Of a DNA stretch of 64,000 nt, positions 11,668 to 22,800 are shown piece after piece. The position numbers and the translations under genes were made by a program. Origin of the DNA: Morinoia aosen (lineage: Eukaryota > Arthropoda > Malacostraca > Amphipoda > Talitridae). The notes under the pieces are model-generated. The model was not told where the DNA came from and made no database searches. It saw only the letters and a list, made by a program, of their open reading frames with translations. The stretch is taken from positions 62,326,514 to 62,390,513 of the forward strand of contig CM059557.1 of NCBI GenBank assembly GCA_030386875.1, given 5' to 3'. Within the stretch, counting starts at the first letter, position 1, and each line of letters begins with the position of its first letter.

Positions 11668-14149
11668 TATAATGGCCTCCGTATGGCAAGTATATCGATG
11701 TTCAAGTGGTGCATCATAAGATAACATTGGTCGATAATTGCAAAATTTTCTATTCAGTTTTGAAAGAAAACCGCAATTTGGAGCAATGATTAAGCTTAAT
11801 TTCACAATATTAACGATTTTCATAATGAATGAAGAAAATCACACGGAATGCCTACGTATAGGGCCAGTCGTGGTCTGGAAGTTTGTTTCAACTAGAACTG
11901 AAATCTTTTCTGCCGCATTTCCGCTTGGAAATATAGTCGGCAGAACGAAGCTAATAGATTCGCTCCCTCTACGGCTTTTAAGCATAATAATTCTCACTGC
12001 TGCCCTCGTTATTTCAGAAGCTGGGAAGTAACTTCAAGTCCCAAGAAGGGGCTAAAGCTTTGGATCGAGTTTGACTGCTTCTCTGCACCAACCCTGGTCT
12101 TTCAAATTTTGCTTGTTTAGGAGCGAAGGCTGCAATCAAATAGAAAGTTATTCTTCTGCAATCGTGGTTTTGATAAAGAGCGAAAAATATACTCTTGCAC
12201 TCATTTATTATTCAAATTACCATTCCTGCTTAAGATTTTAAAACTCTTACGGTTCAATGCTAATGGCGTATCGTCAAGCTCATGAGAAGGAAAAGCTCCA
12301 TTTCTTGAAGAAGAGATTAGATATTAAAATTCAAAATATAGAAATTATCAGAAAATATAGACTAACCTATATAAAAAGCAAAACAAACGGATGCTATTAA
12401 CGTTTTTTTATAGCGTGGTTTCGCTTGTGCATAAAATTCATAAATCATCTTATTTTGCATGTTAGCGCGTTTTATAAAATTTTTGTGATACTTTCTCATT
12501 TTTTGCTTGGTTGAACGTACTTATACCTGACATTTAAAAACTCGCATCCTCGCGATCGCTGTAGATTTTCAACCATATTTAGGGCCAGAAAGCCATATAC
12601 GTGAGGTAACAATGTTCTTTCTGAATCCATAAAACGGCTGATCTTCAACGTAGTAAATTCTCTATTATTTTGATTCAACTATCGATGAAGTCCTCAAACT
12701 TCATTAACATTCACATTGAAATATATTTTTGAGTCTATATTAAGGAAAAATAATCCCAAACATTAAGGAGCTAAATCAAGGTCGTAATGTTTGTCATGCG
12801 TTCCGTCGAGAAAAACGTCATTTTTTTCATCAAAATCATATTATTTGCATCATTCGGTCTAAAAACCCGGCTGATATTCATCACTCCATGCATGCTGTTC
12901 GTTGCCATAGGTAATTCTAAACATAAATTGGAGTATTTGCAAGATTTAAGATAGGTTCTACAGAACATCTCCTATGAAAAATTATTCGTCGTGATAGATT
13001 TCAATTCAATACAATCACATTTAAATAACGATATCTGTACAGTGCGAATGCTTAATACCATAACAAGCCTGACTAACTTTTATTGATGTCCTCAAAGAGT
13101 ATTCCTCAGTTTCTATTAACCTCTCAGCAAACCTCAAAAAGTTATTCGTAATAATTTTGACCTTCTTCTACGTTCAGGCTAATTAGTCTTCGTCTTGTCT
13201 TACTGTTTCAACTTCTTCATAACTGGTGCTACGTATAGCTTATGAACAGCTGAATCTTTCCTAATAGTGCAGTAACCGGACAGACCAAAATCAACGCTGA
13301 AGTGAAGTATTACCCATTCCTCAGTCGTGGTTTATGACTAGAAAGTGAACATAAGAACTATATTTTCGTTGCGGTATTTGTTTAGTAGTACTTCATACAA
13401 TGCTCCTCGGACAGAATGTAACGAAAAGTATCGCACATTAAATAGAATGTAAATTCCAAACTTCCCGGTTCAGTACTTTACTGCAGATTCGAAAATATTT
13501 TCACAATAGTTTTCTTGGGTTTACGAATTTGGGTTCGCATTTACTTTTCATGAACGTATTTCGCAGGGACATTCATTGAAAATGCGGTTTGAGAAAAAAA
13601 ATTGCAAAATATTGGGTAGCCCTACCACAACGGTCACTATTATGTTACATTGTGCTCATTTGACTGTGTAATTGTGATGTCGAGTTGTACAGTGAAATCA
13701 CTGAACAGTGTACAATGGTACAATGATGTATTCATTTTGGGGCCCTGACGTATAAAAATCATCCAAATGTTGATGATCATCAGGATTTGTTAGAGTGAAT
13801 TGTGATAATCCGTAAGAGAATTTTCATAAGCGTTTTTTTATCACTTTAAAATTAGGAAAACAAACTTAGTTGAGAACAAAAACCTCGTACGCTGTTCTGA
13901 TTAAGCAATATCATCGTTGTCTGAATGGTACTTGAACAATTTGGAAAGTAGAAACAAAGTCTATTGAATAGTTTCCTCCTGGACTTATATTTTGAGGTTT
14001 GGAAATAACGAATAATTGGGATTAGCTAGATAAAAACATGGAATTATGATTAAGTTTTATCGTATTTGTCGTACAAAGACTTTGACAATAAATGTTCAGT
14101 TTATTTGATAATAAATGTAATGGAATTTTAAATACTGTTTGGTACTTAC

Positions 14150-14313
14150 TCTGTAGGAAAACTCGTTTGTGATGTCATCATCGTCAACACTCAGGAGACC
14201 GATAGGCGTGTGGGGCTGCACATTTTCAGGAACTTCCACCCTCCAAATCGGAGATGAGAACACAGGCAACGCATCGTTCTCATCCTCTACCAATATGACC
14301 ACCGAGCCGGTGC
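14150..14313 (-). CDS. Classical cadherin, exon spanning a cadherin repeat boundary (DENDA motif)
   Basis: A 164-bp exon. Seen: polypyrimidine acceptor TTTTCTCTCAG (AG at 14315-14314) and donor TACAGA|GTAAGT (GT at 14149-14148). It starts with two bases completing a Gly codon and ends on a codon boundary. The reading runs GTGSVVILVEDENDALPVF, then WRVEVPENVQPHTPIG, then SVDDDDITNEFSYR. Known: the DxNDNxPxF calcium linker ends one EC repeat and starts the next; here the second Asn is Ala (DENDALPVF), a departure in a Ca2+-coordinating loop. GTGxxxIxVxDxND directly after GGGLK is the order seen in CadN-type proteins. It joins the exon at 6026 in phase 0 across a 7.8-kb intron. Confidence 0.9.
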
Positions 14314-17300
14314 CTGAGAGAAAACAATCAAGCGTCAGCACACGATGAACATTTTTCTAAACGTTAAAATTCCACGTGAATGATAGTGCTGTGATAGTTC
14401 CACTGCACTAACTTTTAATAAAAATGGGACAAAAGCACGATTCTATACGGAATGTGGGGGCATAGAAAAACTAAGAGACCGAAAAACGTAGAATGTACCT
14501 GTTCTGGACATAATTCTCAGCTTGATGTCGAATGACGAAATATGAAGAGAGTTAATTAAACAAACTTTAAGCTGAAGAAAGAAGCATTCTAGAAACACTT
14601 CAGCTCAGTCTGCATTTCAAACAGTCCTCAGTTAGAAGTTGTGATTGTTTTCAGCTGGACTGGCAAAGAACCTTCGGTTGAATGAGAAGTTTAGCGTCTA
14701 CATCCTGTGAAGATCTTTTTACGGGTCCCTAGGGACTTCCTAAATATGGAATGTAGAACGCAGGCGTAACATTTTGCTCAAGTAATGTCTAATACTTTTA
14801 TCTCTTCAGAGCCAACTTGGGCTAATAGATCCCTACAGGGTCACAAACCTCAAAAGTTGGAGTACGCAGCGCTATGCTCTCCGGCGATGGAAGCAATAAC
14901 GTAAGCTTTGAGTTAATGCGCCGAAATAAGTACACTGGTGTAAAAATGAAGGAAATAACATTAGATGAGACCTTCATATGTAGGATGGTAAAAAATTCTT
15001 ATTTCATGAAATCGTGCTACCTTTAAATACAACCTAATATGCTACGCTCGCAATCTTCCACCTACAAGAGTGACGGCATTATTTTTAGGTTGGAATCAAA
15101 AACTAATAATTAAAGGCAGGACGTGCAGAGCTGACTTCCTGATATTGCTGTTAGAGGCCATTCCATATCTCATCAAAACCTTTTTGAAGAACTCGCCAAA
15201 ATTCTGTATTGATAGAATTTATGAGGAATTCACTGCTTTTAAAAAAATATAAGTACATATACACGTACACATTTACAAACTACTCGGCACTTTAGCTGCT
15301 AAATAAGTTTGTTTTTTACAAATTGTCCGTCTATACATAGATCGTTGCTCAACGTATTTATGAAGGTGAAAATAATTCATTATCGTTGAAAAACATGTTT
15401 TCCATAACATGCTGAAAGAGCAATAGACAATATCGTTCTTAAACATGAGCGCTTGTAGGAGACCGTATCCACGATACACCTGCGGATACGTCTGAATATC
15501 ACGATAAATTTAATTTAAAAATCGCGAATATTTTGCTACATTTTACTAAATGGCTTGAATTTCCTTCGCTAGGAAAACAAAGTTGAATATTCCCTGTAAT
15601 ATTTATAAGAGCCACGAGGTAAATTTCGCTCAATCTTGTTAATGAAAACATAGCGTTGAAGACAAGAATCAAGCCAAGAAACAAACAAACATGAATAGAG
15701 TTATGTGAGCATACAATTGATTTGTTTTTTTATCAAAAAGTATTGTTATTTATTGTGATTTTTACTTATTAAACGATTATATGAAGCATTCCTTTTGGTA
15801 GAGTGAAGTGTTTAGTAAATTAAAGGCCAATAATTTCAACATTGGGATTTAGCCACAGTAAATGCTCGCAGTGGTTGGTAAAAATATTAACAATATTTAC
15901 TTCAGTAAGTTTCCTTAATAAAGTAATGTTTTGAAGAAATTTACAACATAGATACGTAATGTACGGTAACAACGACGGAAAACATTTGTGTAATCATTAG
16001 CTGCATGGCCAATATGAATCGGATCAATATCTTTCCCTAAGACCTATCTCTTCTTTTCCACAATGGAAATATTGCAAACCGCATCCTATTATGGCATTAA
16101 TAATTGGCATAGCTAGATGAAAATATGAGAGTTTTGCAGCTTTGAGACATGAGCATTTGGTAAATGCATCAAAAGATAAAAAATTTTTACTTTGAAACCT
16201 AGGTATGAAAATACTGTTGAGAATGTATTAAAAAAAGTTTTTTCAGTTCTTGTTTATCTCAATGACCATTATTTATTGTTAGAATAGTACGTGCATACAA
16301 TGTCAATGAAAACTTGATGAAGGCTGCACATGATGCTCTTGAGAATTTAATAATTAATTTGGCTCTTGACCCAAGACGTGTGATAATTATGCATCTATTT
16401 GAGCTAAAACTCTTAATCATCACGTGAGCAATAGCCAACACATGACTTCATAAATTAATATTTAAAATTTAAAACGAAACTAAAAAGTTTTTTCATCTGT
16501 CTTTTGTGAGCACTATATCCTAATGATGTCATTGCAGGCATTGAGACAATACTTCAACCTTTCATTACTACGATCGACTATAAATACATTTTATTGACAG
16601 ATAAGGTTGTATAAAAATATATTTTTTCTTTGGTATTTTATTTCCTATTTTCTAGATTACTGTTCGTTTTGTCACTCAGGAACATATCAGTTATCGCATT
16701 GAGGAAAATCACATCAATGCTGAAAAATTTGATGACGTCTACAATGTAATGTCAGGACATTCGCTCTGTACACCTTTCAGTTGGACCTTGCTAATGTTAA
16801 ACCAACCGCTTGCAAATACTACCACTACACATTTTCAGGTACAACTCAAACTGATGCGCTGCCAGCCTAGGGGGCAAAACCTATTTTCGCTGTGATTGTG
16901 CTGTGTTCTAGCAAATTCGAATTATTTTTACCTAGAAAAGTTAATTTTTTTCTGGATTTGGCCCTCAAAGTAAATAAAGTCTACTTAATAGGCTTTATAG
17001 GAGAAAATTAATAAATCAAGCTGCACTTCATCCAAACCCTGACATCGGAAACTTTACTAATTGGACAAGTTCGAGGATGGAGGTAAATTTACCTCAGGGC
17101 TTGCAGCGAGTGACATAGAATTGCCATTTAAATAAACCTTACTCGAATTCTCCAATGAAGAGAAACGTGCCAAGTGCAGTAAGTTACAACATCGACAAAT
17201 GCTCATCGAAGCAGCCAAGAAGTAATTATTGAATTTCTAAACATACCATCCAATGGTCAGGCCTCATCCGATAGTATCGTCACCATAACATGAAATGCAG

Positions 17301-18253
17301 ATCCTGCTTAATCTGATAATACAAAAAACTGTCAAATCATGGACCCTCAATTCTTTGAAACAGCCGCATTTAGTGACATGTCGTTAAAATGAATCTATAT
17401 GTACTAGCTCTTGAGCATAAAAATGAACGACTGAGAATGGGTTTGTTCCCATATTCCCGATGACATATTTCGTTCTACGATAATCCATATTCAATTGTAA
17501 TTGGAACGTTCTCCCAATTCCAACTCGATCCCAGCTTTTTCCATTTACCAGCGCAGATCGAGCGGAATTCCGCACCCTCTCATTTACCCTTCAACCTTTG
17601 AAATATCTGTGTATTGTGAACGCGACAATGAAGGATTTTATCGTATTGTTTGTTATATTCCATAAAGCGTAAAATATTATCTTACCCGTAGCATTTATTC
17701 TCCCGATATTTAATCTTGAACACTGCTATTGGTTCTGATTTACTATGCGTTACAAAACCATCGGCCGTCACCGTCACGATCGACGGCTAGAGAACCTTTG
17801 ATTACATATATTAAATGTCGTGGTAATTTTTCTAAAAGTACAGTATTGATTTCACTTTAACAGGGTCGTTATCTTCTTACATCGTACATTTTCAGGGCTG
17901 TCAATATACGTAAGGAACAATCTGTACGTATTTGCCCAGTGTTACGTTAGTCGTTAATGCTTATTTGATGTAACAATTATGATAGGGCTTCTATATGATT
18001 TCATTTCCATATATATAGCTACAAGTGAATGTTTATAAATGCTCTTATTTCTATCGTTCACACACTCGCAGGGTTCTATTTGAGCTTAAAATGAATGCAT
18101 TCTTGGCCGTACACAGAAGGAAAGGTCATTAATAATCGTATTTGTTTCATTCATTCTCACGTCATGTTCAAAATTCTGTCTACTGAATCCGTTATTGTCA
18201 CACTGTTACGACATTTGTTAAATGCTGTAGGCATATCAGTTATATATGCACCC

Positions 18254-18278
18254 CAATTGAAAATCAAGGACGTATCGC
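18254..18278 (+). repeat. Dispersed repeat terminus, copy 2
   Basis: Identical over 25 bp to 9945-9969. Downstream similarity to the inverted third copy resumes about 55 bp on at TATGCACGGTTTATAGG versus TACGCACGGTTTAAGGG, so the shared unit is longer than the terminus. Confidence 0.6.
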
Positions 18279-19915
18279 CAGTGTATTAATTAAGGACGTG
18301 AGGGTTGATTATGCACGGTTTATAGGCTAGTCGGCCTGCTCTGCCTTAACACTGCCTCTACGCGCCCCCAAACCAAGCGCGGTCGAGCTTGGACGTTAAA
18401 TTCATAGTTGGCCATGGATGATTCGAAGGCGCAAAGTTTTCAGTTGATTAACGGCCGTAACATTTGAAAGCGGCATGACTAGATCTGTCAGTTAATTAAT
18501 GACAGCGTGTCGTCGTGAGCGTACTGGCGGTTACTGCCTTTGCAAAGGTCGCGTTTGGTGTTTCGACTGTGTTCTTCACAATCATTGCGTAAGGCAAATT
18601 GTGACGTAGTATTGCATCAGATGCCCAAAACATGTTTATTGATATTATATTGATTGTTTTCTGGGATGTTGTGGCGATCAACCGTTATGCTCATCCTCAG
18701 ATTTTTCTCGTCACTTCTCGAGCTCAAGCTGAGTTTAATTTTCTCAACATAGTTATGTGAAGTGTTGTTCGTCCAACTGTTTTGAAACTAGAACAGTGGT
18801 ATTCAAATCAAAGTACACTGGATAAATTACTGAGAAAGTTTATAGAACAGTTCACATTCACTTGATTCATTTGCAAGTTTTTCACAGAGTGGCTATAAAG
18901 AATTTTCTAACTCAAACGATACACAGTTTCTTATCAGACGAGCTCCTTTCGGGATTTTTTTATTAATTGCACTTCGAAATTTTTCACAGTTTTTCGTTGC
19001 TTCATATTCCAATGCGCTAAAAATTCTTTGATCGTTTGTGAGCTGCATTTTTGGTGTCTTCAAATGATGAAATATAGGGGAGTAAATAACCTCTCAGAGA
19101 GTTTAAATATTTGGTGGTATGTAGGATATATCATTGTGAAATTATTTTCAAAGGTAGGTATTTAGAAATGAAGAACACCAGCGTTGTTTTTCATTCTTTC
19201 TCCTGAACAATTAGTTTTCTACCTCTTGCTTTAAATCGATCAGTGTAAAGTGGTTACTAAACGATTTTCAAAAAACTTGATTATTCGAAACGGAAACAAA
19301 ATTTAATTCATTTTGAAAAAAATACATTTCAAATATGTTAACTTGAAGCGGAGATATAATAATTTAAAAACTCCGAGACATTTTTATGAGAAAAGCGATA
19401 TAATGTAGACACTCTTCAAAGGGATACAACTATTGTATCTATGGGAGCTAGCGCTCCCAGGGAGGAAAATGCGAGGGCCCGAGCTATGAGTTAGGTAGGC
19501 CTTCTTTTTGTTGAAATAAAATGTTTTTGTTATGTTAAGGACCACATATTTTCGGTTCACTACTGTCTTGTTTTTTAGCACATACCACTTTCTTCTTCAG
19601 CTTTGATCTGGTTTCATGAACTTTTTTCTCAACTTACTGTTTTTATACCCTTTCTGCACAGATTCCGCGTTTTCTTTTAAAACGTTGACTACGTTTGTGC
19701 GATTGCTACGGTTGGTTCGGTTAAGTTGTGAGTAGCAGAATATAAAAACTGACTACTGTTCAAGTCCATTCATGTCCTTTATAAAAAGTGTGAACAATAT
19801 AAGTGTACTATAATTTTTACCAGGTAGGTTAAAATTAATTCTAAATAAGGTAGTGAAATTATGGAAATGCTATTCATTTATGCCGGCATGCAATGTACCT
19901 AATGGTACACATATG

Positions 19916-21253
19916 CAGGGCTGCCACACCTTGGGAATTTTCCCCAGATCTTGGGAATTCGGTCATGGCCTGGGGATTTAGGGAATTCGAAACGAAAACG
20001 GGAAATATTTAGGGAATTTTGGGTGTTCCACAATATATTGTATGCAAAAACTATAATTGCTTCAATAATATTTGCTTCTAACAAGTAACAACTAAAATAA
20101 CTAAAATACAATCTAGAAATTGATCAAATTATCAGTACAAGAGGCCTGAGTCAGCTGCTTGAACGCATCATGGTTGAACAATACAAGTTTTTACGAGATC
20201 CGAACGAAGCGCGCAGTGGTGCAATTACAGCGGCTTATGCAGCGCGTTGCTCAGTCACTCGTTATTACTGCTGAGGAGCTAAATGTCTTTATAGTGTAAC
20301 GCCTGTGTTACTAGCGCTACCGGTAGCGGTGTTTTGTCCTTATTGGTTTATCTGCTTGTAGTTAAACACCATAGAATCACATAAAAAATGTGGTACTGTT
20401 AAATATTCAGAGATGATTGGTTGAACGATTCCGAATTCAAAGATTGGCTACAGAAAGGTAAAGATGGAAACCGTGCTAGTCGTAATTGTTGATATATTAT
20501 GTTCAAAAGTGAGAACAAGGCTGCCCTACTGAAACAGTATTAATCCGAAAAACATGAAAAGTTATGGCTTATAAAGTCGAAAGTTGACATCGCACAATTT
20601 TTTAAGCCGGAAACGCGTAATGATGACCAATAAATTAAGTGACACTTCCCTTGCTTGTTGATGAAGCTCATATAATTAAGATAGACAGCGTGTGTAGGTT
20701 TTCGCCTAATTGCAGCTGACCTATCAGTAAGAGAATGCCCAATTCCTCAGTATTGGAAATCATCAAGGGAAATGAAAGATGGCTTAGGTAACCCTAATTT
20801 GGCATCCTTTCATATTTAATGCTTTGTCTCGATTGCTCTCTCGTCTAAATTTGTTAGAAAGTATTTTCTCTACTTAACTGAATAAAAAAACTAACAATTC
20901 CTCAAGACCAGAAACTGCCGAGCACCTCCTTCTTGCTAAGCAATAATTGACAAGAAATAATGCAAAGTATGCCAAGTGGGGTTCTGAACAAAGTTTAATC
21001 ACTGGCCTAAGAATTAAGGGGAGCTGTCAATCAAAGAGACCAAGATTGAATGAAAAGGTTGAAAAAATTAAGATCTCTTGACTTTCGTGCTGGCATTGAT
21101 GATAAAAATTGCGAATGAACCTGAAAATGTATTTAAGATAAAAATAAAAATCATATTTATCACTTATGGTAATACCTGGGGAATTTTATCCTGATCTGGG
21201 GAAATTTCAGGGGTCAGTCTGGGGATTTCAGAAAAAGTTGACTGGCAGCCCTG
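19916..21253 (+). mobile_element. Decayed hAT transposon with perfect 8-bp target duplication
   Basis: Seen: CAGGGCTGCCA at 19916 and its exact inverse TGGCAGCCCTG ending at 21253, flanked by CACATATG on both sides (19908-19915 and 21254-21261). Subterminal copies of CTGGGGAATTT / CTTGGGAATT lie inside both ends. Internally the plus strand reads DDWLNDSEFKDWLQKGKDG near 20413-20470, DIAQFFKPETR near 20590, and a block like the C-terminal dimerisation region (VES/IFS...L...IKK) near 20850-20905. Known: 8-bp duplications, CAGNG ends and this domain order are those of hAT elements. Stops, frameshifts and a missing core make it inactive at 1338 bp. Confidence 0.85.
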
Positions 21254-21664
21254 CACATATGATATGTCCTAAATTGTAGTGCACGTGTTGTCTCCATACT
21301 AAATGGTGCCTTCCTTTTCCTCTCTTTGGGTCGCATTTGTTGCGGATAGGGAGGCTTAAGCTAACCAATAATCTAATCTATAATGTGAACAAGCGTTGAA
21401 AGGGAACTTTGAGAGACGGAAATTACATTCCCATCCTTATGTTTATTCAGTTGATATTTGTTTGTTACATGCAGCATTTTAAGCGGATTGTGATTTTATT
21501 TTTAATTCCTATATTATTTTGGTGTTTTATTGGTGAGAAGGCTGTGATTAATGGAAGTAAGATATTCATGTAAATTATAGTCTAGAAAATGTTTCATTTT
21601 TGTAATAAAAGTTGAAGAAAGAGCGGGATTCTATGTCCTTTCCAATTTATTGTCTTATGTACCT

Positions 21665-21832
21665 GAGCTTCCAGTTGCACGTGCAACGATCTCATTGGAT
21701 GTACAATATTGTACTTAGCTTAATGGGTCAATAAATTCACAATACAGTAAGTGTGAATGTATTGTAGGATCCAAAGCTTCCAGTGCAATATTGTACACCC
21801 CGTGAGGCGAGGCACGTGCAACCGGGAGCGAT
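21665..21832. repeat. Cluster of perfect 14-bp palindromes
   Basis: GTTGCACGTGCAAC (21674-21687) and GTACAATATTGTAC (21701-21714) are perfect palindromes. The same modules recur rearranged about 100 bp later as GCTTCCAGTGCAATATTGTAC and GGCACGTGCAACC. This sits next to the third copy of the dispersed repeat and may be its subterminal region. Confidence 0.6.
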
Positions 21833-22019
21833 TTTTCAACCTATAATCCGTGGACGGACAGCCGCGATTCGAATCTGGTTCTGAGGCGGTAAACGGCCGT
21901 TAGGTAAGGCGGAACAACGGCGATTCGCGTGCAGTTTTGGTCCGAAAAAGTGGACATTTGACCCTTAAACCGTGCGTAATACAACTAAAAAACGCCTAGG
22001 AACCGACGCGTACCCACCG

Positions 22020-22044
22020 GCGAAACGTCCTTGATTTTAAATTG
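22020..22044 (-). repeat. Dispersed repeat terminus, copy 3 (inverted)
   Basis: Reverse complement reads CAATTTAAAATCAAGGACG plus TTTCGC, three changes from copies 1 and 2. It is the right border of the GC-richer block that starts near 21650, so copy 3 may be the most complete member of the family. Confidence 0.55.
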
Positions 22045-22269
22045 GGATAATGCATAATTTTTCCATTTTATCCGTGAAATTTTATCGAAGGTAAACGAGA
22101 AAATTGCTAGAAATTATTTCAAACTGAGAAATCCTCTGGAAAAAATAAGTTGTAAGGCTAAGATAATCAAGTTGCTTAAACCATAGCATGCACTGTCTTT
22201 GTTTTAAAATAAGAATGCAAAGTCGAATTTTTGCAGTACTGGCGTAAAAAACTGTGTTATAAATCCGTG

Positions 22270-22800
22270 AACCAATATTTTTGTTACGATTGATTATTCT
22301 AATGCGTCAAATTCAGTCAACCTGCAGAAATTTTAATATTTTGGCCATGTTACGGTATTCCTTCGCCCTATTTGAAAGTCAATTATTGCCCTCCGAAGAT
22401 GTGTACGCGCACTTTCTCTCCCAATACCTCTCGACAAGGTCGTTTCTAAAAGTTCTGAGGAGCAACATATCTATAACTTCTGTCTGGGCCGGGCAAGTTT
22501 TGTCCAGGAAATGGCACAGCACCAGTCTGTATTGGCAAAAAATGTTCCGCCCTATCTGGCATTAGTCTCGGATTCCTCGATTTCCAGTAAATCTTGGCGA
22601 AAGAGCTTATGGGAGAGCATTGCTTATGGCCGATGTGTTCGACTTGTTTAGGGTCGCTTGGATAGAGGCGTTGTAGAACAGCCTGAGGCGCTCGAGTTGT
22701 TTAGTGTCTGACACGTATATAAGAAACGAGGTGAATATCATGTTCCACACTCCATAAATAGTGAGAACTGAAGAGAGCATCAGTGTGAAATGCTGAACTT
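22270..22800 (-). pseudogene. Coding-like relic of unknown identity
   Basis: I do not recognise this. The minus strand from about 22795 has an open stretch of about 63 codons that reads VQHFTLMLSSVLTIYGVWN (hydrophobic, membrane-like), then LERLRLFYNASIQATLN, to a TAA near 22609. In the same frame, and after a further stop, comes QIGRNIFCQYRLVLCHFLDK and EVIDMLLLRTFRNDLVERYW, to a TGA near 22371. The DNA is GC-richer than its surroundings and the peptide composition looks protein-like. It could be a decayed transposon or integrated gene, or chance. Overlapping open frames on the plus strand also exist. Confidence 0.25.

Larger units (their letters stand above)
6368..14149 (-). other. Cadherin intron of about 7.8 kb
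   Basis: Contains a TAGGTT-rich array (7876-8200), one copy of a dispersed repeat (9945), a decayed mariner (10490-11080) and a foldback MITE (11217-11667). A moderately GC-rich patch at 8820-8960 and the stretches 6368-7875, 8200-9940 and 11670-14149 hold nothing I recognise. The flanking exons join in phase 0, and their protein motifs are contiguous, so no exon is expected here. Confidence 0.65.

Noticed and set aside
17685..17789. Possible minus-strand exon reading IVTVTADG
   Set aside because: It looks cadherin-like for eight residues and has AG/GT borders, but its phases do not fit between the neighbouring exons, and the better-matching exon at 25973 fills that gap.
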